The position numbers and the translations under genes were made by a program. Source: Betaproteobacteria bacterium (GTDB taxonomy: Bacteria > Pseudomonadota > Gammaproteobacteria > Burkholderiales > Usitatibacteraceae). From it: a stretch of DNA of 64,000 bases. Shown one piece after another: positions 37,191-46,610 of the stretch; position 1 is the stretch's first letter; the number at the start of each line of letters is the position of its first letter. The stretch is taken from the NCBI GenBank assembly GCA_016720855.1, contig JADKJU010000001.1:861501-925500 (forward strand), in the 5' to 3' direction. The notes below the pieces were generated by a model that did no database searches, was not told the origin of the DNA, and saw only the letters and a list, made by a program, of their open reading frames with translations.

Positions 37191-37909
37191 GCACTCACCT
37201 CGCCCGCCGTGATCGCAATCCTGCGGTCGCAGCGCGCCGCCAGCGCCTCGTCGTGGGTCACGAGCACGAGCGTCGTGCCATGGTCGAGATTCATGCGGAA
37301 GAGGAGCTCGATCACCTGCGCGCCCGTGGCCGAATCGAGATTGCCGGTGGGCTCGTCGGCGAAGAGGAGCTTGGGCTGCGTTGCGAACGCACGCGCCACC
37401 GCCACGCGCTGCTGCTCGCCCCCGGAGAGCTGCCGCGGGTAGTGGCCGAGGCGATCGGCGAGCCCCACCTGCCCCAGGACGCGCGTTGCCCTGGCGGTTG
37501 CGTCCGGCGCGCCGGCAAGTTCCAGTGGCAGCATCACGTTTTCGACGGCCGTGAGCGCCGGAAGGAGCTGGAAGGACTGGAACACGAAACCCACGAGCCG
37601 GCCTCGCAGGCGGGCGCGGCCGTCCTCGTCCAGCGCGAAAAGGTCCTCGCCATCGATCCAGACGCGCCCGGCGGAGGGAACGTCCAGGCCCGCGAGCAGT
37701 CCCAGCAGCGTGGATTTTCCCGAACCCGAGGCGCCGACAATGGCCACCGACTCGCCGGAGGCCACCTCGAAGGCGGCGTTCCTCACGATGACGAGCTCGT
37801 GATCCGCCGTGGAGACTTGTTTGGTGAGCCCCTCGACCCTCACAATGACGGGCTGGGCCGGGGCTGCGGCGCCGGCGGTGCGGCGCTCTTCTTCGCTGAT
37901 CGCGTTCAT
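37187..37909 (-). CDS. ybbA: ABC transporter ATP-binding protein, YbbA type
   Basis: The 240-residue ATPase belongs to the MacB/LolD/YbbA branch: Walker A GASGSGKS, signature LSGGEQQRVAVARAF, Walker B LLFADEPTGNLD and switch LVTHDEALAARCDRR. It is coupled to the permease gene by a four-base overlap. Only 39 bases separate its ATG from the divergent esterase start, so the promoters of the two units overlap. Confidence 0.9.
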   Translation of the reverse strand: MNAISEEERRTAGAAAPAQPVIVRVEGLTKQVSTADHELVIVRNAAFEVASGESVAIVGASGSGKSTLLGLLAGLDVPSAGRVWIDGEDLFALDEDGRARLRGRLVGFVFQSFQLLPALTAVENVMLPLELAGAPDATARATRVLGQVGLADRLGHYPRQLSGGEQQRVAVARAFATQPKLLFADEPTGNLDSATGAQVIELLFRMNLDHGTTLVLVTHDEALAARCDRRIAITAGEVSA

Positions 37910-37948
37910 GGTGCTCCGGTATTCGCCGGTTCCAACGACAATTCCGAC

Positions 37949-38599
37949 GTGAACTTCCTCATTCGGTCACTGCGGCGCGCGGCCATCGGCCTCGCGGCGC
38001 TCCTTTTCGGCCTCGGGGCCGCGCCCGCCGGCGCCGAGCGCACGGTCATGGTGTTCGGCGACAGCCTGTCGGCCGCCTACGGCCTCGCCACGAGCCAGGG
38101 CTGGGTTGCCCTCCTTGGCGAACGCATCGTGCGCGACAAGCTCGCCTGGCGCGTGGTGAATGCCAGCGTATCCGGCGAGACGACCGCCGGCGGCCTGAGG
38201 CGACTGCCCGAGGACCTCAAGCGCCACCGGCCTTCCCTCGTCGTGATCGCGCTCGGGGCCAATGACGGCCTGCGCGGCCAACCTCTGGCCGCCGTTCGCG
38301 CCAACCTGGAGGAAATGATTCGACTTGCCCGCGCCGCCCGCGCCGAACCCGTGCTGGTGGGGCTCATGATTCCGCCCAATTATGGCATCGAATACGCGCG
38401 CGAGTTCCACGAGCTCTACGCGCAGCTTGCGAAGAAGGCGCGCGTCGCGCTGGTGCCCTTCCTGCTCGACGGCTTCGCCGACCGGCGCGAACTCTTCCAG
38501 GCCGACCAGTTCCACCCGACGGCGGCGGCCCAGCCGCGCATCCTCGACAACGTCTGGCCGGCGCTCGAGCCCCGACTCAAGCGGACCCCGAAGTCATGA
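37949..38599 (+). CDS. tesA: Exported arylesterase / lysophospholipase TesA-like (SGNH hydrolase)
   Basis: This 216-residue precursor has a twin-arginine-poor signal peptide (RRAAIGLAALLFGLGAAPAG) and the SGNH blocks: FGDSLSAAYGL with the catalytic Ser, the block III Asn in LGANDGLRG, and DQFHPT with the catalytic Asp and His. It should act in the periplasm on esters, lysophospholipids or thioesters. The start is GTG at 37949; no earlier start fits between the divergent genes. The stop overlaps mnmH (ATGA). Confidence 0.9.
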   Translation: MNFLIRSLRRAAIGLAALLFGLGAAPAGAERTVMVFGDSLSAAYGLATSQGWVALLGERIVRDKLAWRVVNASVSGETTAGGLRRLPEDLKRHRPSLVVIALGANDGLRGQPLAAVRANLEEMIRLARAARAEPVLVGLMIPPNYGIEYAREFHELYAQLAKKARVALVPFLLDGFADRRELFQADQFHPTAAAQPRILDNVWPALEPRLKRTPKS

Positions 38600-39687
38600 C
38601 GCAGCTTCCGGCCGCGCCGAACCGCCCCATGCATCGTGTCCTGCTGCCCCTGACGGCCGCGCAGCTTGCGGAGTGGGACGCCATCCTCGACGCGCGCAGC
38701 CCCGCGGAATTCGCCGAGGACCACCTGCCCGGCGCCCGGAACTGCCCGGTTCTCGACGACGCGGAGCGAGCCCTCGTCGGCACGGCCTACAAGGAGCGCG
38801 GATCGTTCGAGGCCAAGCGCCTGGGCGCCCCGCTCGTCGCGGCCAACATCGCGCGGATCATCTCGAAAGCCTTCGCCGACCGCCCCCGTCATTGGCGGCC
38901 CCTAGTCTATTGCTGGCGCGGCGGCTCGCGCTCCGGCTCGCTCACGCATGTCCTGAGACAGGTGGGATGGGACGCCGAACAACTCGAAGGCGGCTACAAG
39001 GCATTCCGGCGGCAGGTCGCGGCCGACCTCGAGGTCATTCCCGCCCGCTTCGCGTATCGCGTGGTCTGCGGCGCCACCGGCTCGGGCAAGAGCCGCCTGC
39101 TCGAGGCGCTCGCGGGGACACGCGCGCAGGTCCTGGACCTCGAGGTGCTCGCAGCCCATCGCGGTTCCGTGCTGGGCGAACTACCCGGCGCGCCACAGCC
39201 GTCGCAGAAGGCCTTCGAGACGGCGATCTGGTCCGCGCTGTCGGCGTTCGAGCCTGCGCGGCCGGTCTTCGTGGAATCGGAAAGCCGGAAAGTGGGAAAC
39301 CTGCGCGTTCCCCCGGCCCTGATCGACCGGATGCGCGAAGGCGAATGCCTGCGCCTCGAGGCGGGGCCGGACGTGCGAGCCGACCTGCTGCTCGAGGACT
39401 ACGCGCACCTCGTGGCCGACCCGGGCCTGCTCCGGGAAAAGCTCGCGTGCCTCACGCCCCTGCACGGGAAGGACCGGATCGACCGCTGGAACGCGCTGGC
39501 CGGAGGCGGCGACTGGCGCAGCCTCGTGGCGGACCTCCTCGAGTCCCACTACGATCCCGCCTATCACCGGTCGATGTTCCACAACTACCGCGGCGCAGCC
39601 TCGGCCCGGGTCGTCGAGGTTCCGGACGGCTCCCGCGCGGCCTTCCTCGCGCTGGCGCAAGCCATCGCCGGCGATCCGGCCACCTAG
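38596..39687 (+). CDS. mnmH: tRNA 2-selenouridine synthase MnmH (SelU/YbbB)
   Basis: MnmH replaces sulfur with selenium in the wobble 2-thiouridine of Lys, Glu and Gln tRNAs. The 363-residue protein has a rhodanese domain with the active-site Cys in YCWRGGSRSGS (near residue 111) and a C-terminal P-loop domain with GATGSGKS. It requires selenophosphate from SelD, which is not in this window. It overlaps the esterase gene by four bases; ybbB also lies near ybbA-ybbP-tesA in E. coli, so the neighbourhood is conserved. Confidence 0.92.
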   Translation: MTQLPAAPNRPMHRVLLPLTAAQLAEWDAILDARSPAEFAEDHLPGARNCPVLDDAERALVGTAYKERGSFEAKRLGAPLVAANIARIISKAFADRPRHWRPLVYCWRGGSRSGSLTHVLRQVGWDAEQLEGGYKAFRRQVAADLEVIPARFAYRVVCGATGSGKSRLLEALAGTRAQVLDLEVLAAHRGSVLGELPGAPQPSQKAFETAIWSALSAFEPARPVFVESESRKVGNLRVPPALIDRMREGECLRLEAGPDVRADLLLEDYAHLVADPGLLREKLACLTPLHGKDRIDRWNALAGGGDWRSLVADLLESHYDPAYHRSMFHNYRGAASARVVEVPDGSRAAFLALAQAIAGDPAT

Positions 39688-39712
39688 CCGGCGAAATGCG
39701 GCAGGCCCGGCG

Positions 39713-40273
39713 CTACTTCTCGCGCTTGAGGAAGGTCACCACCTGCATGCCGGGGGCGTTTCGCGTGCCGCAGTTCTCGCCGCCGAGGGCGAGTTCCGCC
39801 TCGTGCAGGATATTGATCACGTCCACGTAGTCCCGGTCCTTCACCATCATGAGCGCGGTGCGTCCACCCTCGTTCTTCGCCGCGGGGTCCGCACCGGCCT
39901 GCAGCAGCGCTTCCACCACCCCCGCCTCGCCGTTGCCCGCCGCGTACATGAGGGGGCGAACGCCATAGCCGATCTTCGCCTCGACATCCGCGCCGGCCTC
40001 GATGAGGAGCCGCACCACGCCGGGATGGCCGCGGTCCTCGTCCGGGTGGTAGCAGGCATGAAAGATCGGCGTGAACCCGCGCGCGTCGGCGGCATTCGCA
40101 TCGGCACCGGCGGCAAGCAGCGCCGCGACCATTTCCGTTCGGCCCAGGCCCGCCGCCAGCATGAGCGCCGTCACGCCCTCGGCGTCCGCAGCCTTGGCCC
40201 CCGCGCCGGCCGCCAGCCTGCCCACGCCCTCGAGATTCCCCACGCGCACCGCGTCGAACAGCGCTTCCGACAT
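39713..40273 (-). CDS. Ankyrin repeat protein
   Basis: The 186-residue protein is built of about four ankyrin repeats (for example GVTALMLAAGLGRTEMVAAL, GFTPIFHACYH, GVRPLMYAAGNGEAGVVEAL and GRTALMMVKDRDYVDVINIL). It has no signal peptide or membrane helix. Such proteins are protein-interaction modules; the partner is unknown. The ATG at 40273 starts just before the first repeat; an in-frame ATG 21 codons earlier is less likely. It converges on mnmH. Confidence 0.8.
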   Translation of the reverse strand: MSEALFDAVRVGNLEGVGRLAAGAGAKAADAEGVTALMLAAGLGRTEMVAALLAAGADANAADARGFTPIFHACYHPDEDRGHPGVVRLLIEAGADVEAKIGYGVRPLMYAAGNGEAGVVEALLQAGADPAAKNEGGRTALMMVKDRDYVDVINILHEAELALGGENCGTRNAPGMQVVTFLKREK

Positions 40274-40443
40274 GCCGTCTGCCCCGTTTCTGTCTGTCTG
40301 ACCGGGCATTATCGGGGACGCCGCGACCAGGATCAACGACTCCGGCTGGAGCGGGCACCCCTGCGAGCGTTTCGCCCTGTAGCGGGAGTTCGGTTAAACT
40401 TCAGCGAACACAACATCCCAAGGCTTTACTTCCTCCTACCCCG

Positions 40444-41732
<1,289 letters not shown>

Positions 41733-41757
41733 ATCCCGCCGTCCGCTGCGCGTCGCC

Positions 41758-42240
41758 TCAGCGCCGGACCAGCAGGCAGATCGCCTGTGCGGCGATGCCC
41801 TCCCCGCGCCCCGCGAAACCGAGCTTCTCCGTCGTGGTGGCCTTCACGTTCACGCACGCCTCGTCGATGCCGAGATCGGCGGCAATGCTGGCGACCATGG
41901 CCGCAATGTGGGGCGCCATGCGAGGCGCCTGGGCGATGATCGTCGCATCGACGTTTTCGGGCACGTACCCCTCTTCGCGCACCAGTGCCGCCACCCTCCG
42001 CAGGAGCTCGCGGCTGTCGATGCCCTTGTAGCGGTCATCGTCGTCGGGGAAATGCCGGCCGATATCGCCCAGCGCGGCCGCCCCCAGCAACGCGTCGCAG
42101 AGCGCGTGCAGCAGCACGTCGGCGTCGCTGTGGCCGAGCAGCCCCTTGTCGTGCGCGATTTCCACCCCGCCGATCACGAGCTTGCGCCCGGCGACCAGCG
42201 CGTGGACGTCGAAGCCCTGCCCGATGCGAAACGCGCTCAT
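41758..42240 (-). CDS. ispF: 2-C-methyl-D-erythritol 2,4-cyclodiphosphate synthase
   Basis: IspF forms the cyclodiphosphate in the MEP isoprenoid pathway. The 160-residue protein shows the metal and substrate motifs GQGFDVHAL, LLGHSDADVLLHA, DIGRHFPDDD and KATTTEKLGF. The ATG at 42240 has a good GGGAGG before it; a start eight codons upstream would overlap that site. It follows ispD by 28 bases, the usual ispD-ispF pair. Confidence 0.95.
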   Translation of the reverse strand: MSAFRIGQGFDVHALVAGRKLVIGGVEIAHDKGLLGHSDADVLLHALCDALLGAAALGDIGRHFPDDDDRYKGIDSRELLRRVAALVREEGYVPENVDATIIAQAPRMAPHIAAMVASIAADLGIDEACVNVKATTTEKLGFAGRGEGIAAQAICLLVRR

Positions 42241-42268
42241 CCCGCCTCCCGATTCCGACGACAACGCA

Positions 42269-42967
42269 TCACAGGGGTACGCCCCCCTTCAGCGCCAGGA
42301 TCATCTGCGCAAGCGGCAGGTCCTCGGCGAAGGTCACCTTGAGGTTCGCGTTCTCCCCCTGCACGATTCGCGGCATCTGCCCGAGAAACTCGACCGCCTG
42401 CGACTCGTCGGTCGCATCCGGGTTCCTTTCGAGGCCGCGCCTCAGGAGGGCGTAGCGGAACATCTGCGGCGTCTGCGCCCGCCACAGGCCTTCCCGGGGA
42501 ACGGTCTCCCCCACACGCATCGATTCCTCCACCCGCTTGAGCGTATCGGCGACCGGCATGGCGAGGAGCCCGCCCACGGGGTCGTCGCCCACTTCATCGA
42601 GGAATTGCTCGACGAGTTCGGGCGCGAGGCAGGGCCGGGCCGCGTCGTGCACGAGGATCCAGTCGTCGGGCGACAAGCGTCCCTCCAGGAGCGCCAGCGC
42701 ATTGGCGACGCTGCGGCCGCGCGACTCTCCCCCTGCGAAGAGCGCCTCGATCTTGTCGGGGAACGCGCTCCAGTCGTGGGCGCCCCAGTGCCTGTCGAGG
42801 GGCGATAGGATGGCAATCACGTGCTCGATGCGCTCGACGGCCGCCAGCGCCGCGAGCGAATGGAACATCATCGGGTGCCCCGCGAGCGGCAGGTACTGCT
42901 TGGGAAGGGCGTCTCCCATGCGCGTGCCCTGCCCGGCGGCGGGCACGAGTGCGAAGATCTTCGGCAT
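42269..42967 (-). CDS. ispD: 2-C-methyl-D-erythritol 4-phosphate cytidylyltransferase
   Basis: IspD joins CTP to MEP in isoprenoid synthesis. The 232-residue protein begins with the nucleotide-binding LVPAAGQGTRMG and has ILVHDAARP and the conserved PREGLWRAQTPQMF. It is upstream of ispF on the same strand and diverges from mltF, with an 89-base gap between the start codons. Confidence 0.95.
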   Translation of the reverse strand: MPKIFALVPAAGQGTRMGDALPKQYLPLAGHPMMFHSLAALAAVERIEHVIAILSPLDRHWGAHDWSAFPDKIEALFAGGESRGRSVANALALLEGRLSPDDWILVHDAARPCLAPELVEQFLDEVGDDPVGGLLAMPVADTLKRVEESMRVGETVPREGLWRAQTPQMFRYALLRRGLERNPDATDESQAVEFLGQMPRIVQGENANLKVTFAEDLPLAQMILALKGGVPL

Positions 42968-43056
42968 CGTCGGTTTTCCAGCGGCGATTATCGCCGATTT
43001 CCGGGTGTCGCCGGGGCGGGTTGAACCGGCGCCGCGGGCAAGTCACACTGCCGGCC

Positions 43057-44466
43057 ATGACGGCGCGGATCCTCCTGTGCATCATCGCGTGCCTCGCGGC
43101 GGGATGCGAACCGGCCAGAAGGCCGATCATGCCGCTATCCGAGGGCGGCAAGCTCGCCGTCATCACCATCAACGGGCCGGCGACGTGGTACGAGGACGCA
43201 CAAGGCGAGCCCAGCGGCTTCGAACACGACCTGGTTGTGCTCTTCGCGAAGGAACTGGGCGTGCCGGTCGCCTACGAATTCGTGGCGAGTCCCGAGAAGG
43301 CGGAAAAAGCGCTGTCGGAAAAGCGCGGGCACCTCGCGGCGGCTCTGCTGCCCAAGCACCTCGACCTGCCCGGCGGACTCGTCTGGGGTCCCTCGTACCG
43401 GTCGGCGCAGATCCAGCTCGTCTGGCGTACGGCGGAGCCGAAACCGCGCTCGCTCGCCGACCTCGCTGGCAAGCGTGTGGGAGTGATCGGCGACTCGTTC
43501 GCGGACGAGCTGTTGACCTCGCGTCCGAAGCTCACCGCGCCCCTCGAGCGGCTGTCGCCGGACACCTCGTCCGAGGAACTGCTCGGGCAACTGGCCGAGG
43601 GACGGATCGACGCCGCCCTCATCGATTCCGCCCACTTCATCATCGAGCACAAGCATTTTCCGCAGATCGATGTCGCATTCGACGTCGGCAAGCCCGTGGA
43701 CTTCGCATGGCGCGTGGGAACGGTTGACCAGAAGCCGCTCCTCGACCGCATGAAGGTTTTTTTCGCCAGGATCGCGAAGGACGGGACGCTCAAGCGCCTG
43801 GCAGACCGCTACTTCGCACATGCCGAGCGCATCTCCGCGATCGACGCGGGAACGCTCTTGGAGCGCATCAATACGATCCTGCCGAAGCTGCGGCCCCATT
43901 TTCTCGAGTCCGAGCTCGTTTCCGGCTTCGACTGGCAGCTCATCGCCGCCATCGGCTACCAGGAATCGCACTGGGACTCGCTCGCCACCTCGCCCACGGG
44001 CGTGCGCGGCCTCATGATGCTCACCGAGGACACGGCCGACCGGCTCGGCGTGAAGAACCGCCTCGACCAGCGCGAGAGCATCCTGGGTGGCGCGCGCTAC
44101 CTGCGCCTGCTGGCGGACTCGCTGCCGCCGCGCATCAGGGAGCCGGATCGCACCTTCCTCGCGCTCGCCGCGTACAACCTCGGCATTGGTCACCTGGAGG
44201 ACGCGCGCATCCTCGCGCAGAAGAAGGGACTGTCGCCGGACAAGTGGCAGGACGTGAAGCAGGCACTTCCGGGGCTCGCCGACCCGGGGGCCTACCAGCA
44301 GCTGAAGCACGGATTCGCGCGCGGGCAAGAGGCGATGCAGTTCGTGGACAACGTGCGCAACTACCAGGATATCCTCGCGCGCGTCGCGCCACGCGACGAG
44401 CGGTTGCCGCCCCGCCAGCTGCCGGCCCCTCAGGGCTTGACGACGGGACCCGACGCGTCGAGGTGA
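43057..44466 (+). CDS. mltF: Membrane-bound lytic murein transglycosylase F
   Basis: MltF cleaves peptidoglycan glycan strands from the outer membrane. The 469-residue precursor has a lipobox (CLAAGC), an N-terminal solute-binding-protein-like domain (about 40-270) and a C-terminal SLT domain with the catalytic Glu in YQESHWDSLATSPTGVRGLM and the AAYNLGIGHLEDA motif. The ATG at 43057 starts the signal peptide. Its last 37 bases overlap the 3' end of the convergent histidine phosphatase gene. Confidence 0.93.
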   Translation: MTARILLCIIACLAAGCEPARRPIMPLSEGGKLAVITINGPATWYEDAQGEPSGFEHDLVVLFAKELGVPVAYEFVASPEKAEKALSEKRGHLAAALLPKHLDLPGGLVWGPSYRSAQIQLVWRTAEPKPRSLADLAGKRVGVIGDSFADELLTSRPKLTAPLERLSPDTSSEELLGQLAEGRIDAALIDSAHFIIEHKHFPQIDVAFDVGKPVDFAWRVGTVDQKPLLDRMKVFFARIAKDGTLKRLADRYFAHAERISAIDAGTLLERINTILPKLRPHFLESELVSGFDWQLIAAIGYQESHWDSLATSPTGVRGLMMLTEDTADRLGVKNRLDQRESILGGARYLRLLADSLPPRIREPDRTFLALAAYNLGIGHLEDARILAQKKGLSPDKWQDVKQALPGLADPGAYQQLKHGFARGQEAMQFVDNVRNYQDILARVAPRDERLPPRQLPAPQGLTTGPDASR

Positions 44467-45062
44467 GCGGTGTCGGCCCAGACCTCCACCTTCCAGCGTC
44501 CCGCCTCGAATAAGAGCGCGTTGTAGGAGGCGTTGGGGATCGGAATCGCCTGCGTGGCCCCAACGGGTATTCCGCAAACATGACGATAGAGCGCGGCAAG
44601 CACGCCGCCGTGGCAGACGACGGCGATCCGCCGGCCCTCGGACTCGCGGGCCAGCGACTCGAAGGCATCGCGCACGCGCTCGAAGTGCTGCCTGCGGCTC
44701 TCGCCGCCGGGAACGACGTAGTCCGGGTCCGTGTCCCTCACACGCGAGAAGACCTCGGGGTAATGCACGCCGACCTCGCCATAGGTGAGGCCTTCGGCCA
44801 CGCCATAGTTGCGCTCTCGCAGGCGCGAATCGGGAAAGATCGCATGGCCCGTGCGCGCCGCGATGGACTGCGCCGTGCGCCACGCGCGGCCGAGGTCGCT
44901 CGAGATGAGCCGGTCGATCGGCTCCTTCGCGAGGCGCTGCGCGATGGCCTCGGCCTGCGATTCGCCCGCGGGGGTCAGCGGGCTATCCGTGTGGCCCTGG
45001 ATGCGCGAGGCGAGGTTCCACTGCGTCTGGCCGTGGCGAACGACGACGAGCCGCGCGCTCAA
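44430..45062 (-). CDS. Histidine phosphatase family protein (phosphoglycerate mutase-like)
   Basis: The 210-residue protein has the RHGQTQWN catalytic motif with the phospho-histidine, SSDLGRAWRTAQ and VCHGGVLAAL with the second histidine. The family includes cofactor-dependent phosphoglycerate mutase and broad phosphatases such as GpmB and CobC; the substrate is uncertain. The start is TTG at 45062, overlapping the serS stop by four bases, so it is co-translated with serS. Confidence 0.87.
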   Translation of the reverse strand: MSARLVVVRHGQTQWNLASRIQGHTDSPLTPAGESQAEAIAQRLAKEPIDRLISSDLGRAWRTAQSIAARTGHAIFPDSRLRERNYGVAEGLTYGEVGVHYPEVFSRVRDTDPDYVVPGGESRRQHFERVRDAFESLARESEGRRIAVVCHGGVLAALYRHVCGIPVGATQAIPIPNASYNALLFEAGRWKVEVWADTAHLDASGPVVKP

Positions 45063-46336
45063 TCGCGCGCGATCCGCGTGACTCCGCCCATGTGCGGCAC
45101 GAGCGCCGCAGGAACGGTGACGGAGCCGTCGGCTTCCTGGTAGTTCTCGAGGACCGCCACCAGCGTCCGTCCCACCGCGAGCCCGGAGCCGTTGAGCGTG
45201 TGCACCGGCTCCGCCCGCCCCTTGTCACCGCCCTTGAACCGCGCCTGCATGCGGCGCGCCTGGAAGGCCTCGAAATTGGAGCACGACGAAATTTCGCGGT
45301 AGGCCTGCTGCCCCGGGAGCCACACCTCGATGTCGTAGGTCTTCGCGCTGGAGAATCCCAGGTCCCCGGTGCAGAGCATCATCGTCCGGTACGCAAGCTC
45401 CAGGCGCTGCAGGATCGTCTCCGCGTGCCGGGTGAGTTCCTCGTGCGCCTCGGCCGACTTGTCCGGATGCACCACCTGCAGAACCTCCACCTTGTCGAAC
45501 TGGTGCTGGCGGATCATGCCGCGCGTGTCCTTGCCGTAGCTGCCCGCCTCCGAGCGGAAGCAGGGGCTGTGGCAGACGAACCTGAGGGGCAGGTCCTTCG
45601 CGTCCAGCAGCGTGTCGCGCACGAAGTTCGTGACCGGGTACTCGGCCGTTGGAATGAGGTAGAGGTCGCGCCCCTCGAGCTTGAACAGGTCGTCCTTGAA
45701 CTTGGCCAGGCTCGAGACGCCGTCGGCGCACTCACCCGTCACCATGTAGGGCACGTAGACTTCCGTGTAGCCGTGCTCGCGGGTGTGGATGTCGAGCATG
45801 AACTGGGCGAGTGCCCGGTGCAGTCGCGCGATGCCGCCCTTCAGCACCGAGAAGCGCGCGCCGGCGAGCTTCGCTCCCGTGTCGAAATCCAGCATGCCCA
45901 GGCCCGCGCCCACGTCGACGTGGTCTTTCACCGCGAAGCCGAATGTCCGCGGCGTCCCCCAGCGGCGCACCTCGACGTTATCGTCGCTCGATGCACCCTG
46001 CGCCACCTCCGGCCGCGGGATATTCGGAATCATGCGCAGGAAGGCGTTCAGCCGTTCCTGCAGCGTGGCGAGCGAGGTCTCGTTCGACTTGAGCTCCTCG
46101 CCGATGCCGCTCACCTCGGCCAGAACGGCAGTGGCATCCTCCCCCTTGCCCTTGAGCATGCCGACCTGCTTCGAGAGCGCATTGCGCTTCGCCTGCAGCT
46201 CCTCGGTGCGCATCTGCAGGCCCTTCCTCTGGTCCTCGAGGGCGCGGAAGCCGGCCTCGTCGAACGTGACGCCGCGGCGGGCGAGGCCTGCCACGACGGC
46301 GGGGAGGTCCTTGCGAAGCAGTTGGATGTCCAGCAT
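45059..46336 (-). CDS. serS: Seryl-tRNA synthetase
   Basis: SerRS charges tRNA-Ser and is also needed for tRNA-Sec. The 425-residue class II enzyme has the N-terminal antiparallel coiled coil (about 30-100), motif 2 CHSPCFRSEAGSYGKDTRGM and motif 3 HTLNGSGLAVGRTLVAVLEN. The ATG at 46336 is preceded by the intergenic inverted-repeat element, with rarA beyond it on the same strand. Confidence 0.96.
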   Translation of the reverse strand: MLDIQLLRKDLPAVVAGLARRGVTFDEAGFRALEDQRKGLQMRTEELQAKRNALSKQVGMLKGKGEDATAVLAEVSGIGEELKSNETSLATLQERLNAFLRMIPNIPRPEVAQGASSDDNVEVRRWGTPRTFGFAVKDHVDVGAGLGMLDFDTGAKLAGARFSVLKGGIARLHRALAQFMLDIHTREHGYTEVYVPYMVTGECADGVSSLAKFKDDLFKLEGRDLYLIPTAEYPVTNFVRDTLLDAKDLPLRFVCHSPCFRSEAGSYGKDTRGMIRQHQFDKVEVLQVVHPDKSAEAHEELTRHAETILQRLELAYRTMMLCTGDLGFSSAKTYDIEVWLPGQQAYREISSCSNFEAFQARRMQARFKGGDKGRAEPVHTLNGSGLAVGRTLVAVLENYQEADGSVTVPAALVPHMGGVTRIARD

Positions 46337-46415
46337 GGCGATCGCGCGATGGAAGTGAAGCCGCGATTATATTCGGTCGGCAGCGCCGACGCCGGTGCGG
46401 GGCTGCGTGGCTTCC

Positions 46416-46595
46416 GTTGCGACAGGCAAAGAAGAAAGCGAGGGTGTGTTGTTTTTGTTTTTGCCAGGTCAAATTGCACCGGGCGTCGATACTCGGACCT
46501 CTTGCGAGTCCGTTGGCGAGATCGAAGCTGGCGGCAATTCAATCTGGCAAAAACAAAAAAAACGCACCCTCGCTTTCTTCTTTGCCTGTCGCAAC
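46416..46595. repeat. Large imperfect inverted repeat (62-bp arms)
   Basis: Positions 46416-46477 and 46534-46595 are inverted copies differing at only a few bases, separated by 56 bases. The arms begin GTTGCGACAGGCAAAGAAGA and contain T-rich tracts. The spacer has its own short CGGAC/GTCCG stem. The element fills the serS-rarA gap, encodes no protein and would fold into a long hairpin as RNA or cruciform. Size and structure resemble a small MITE, but no target duplication is evident. Confidence 0.9.
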
Positions 46596-46610
46596 CCGAG
46601 CCCCCTTGCC

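Noticed and set aside
46416..46595. Inverted repeat as an attC site or intrinsic terminator
   Set aside because: No integron gene is nearby, arm ends do not match attC boxes, and the stem is far too long for a normal terminator.
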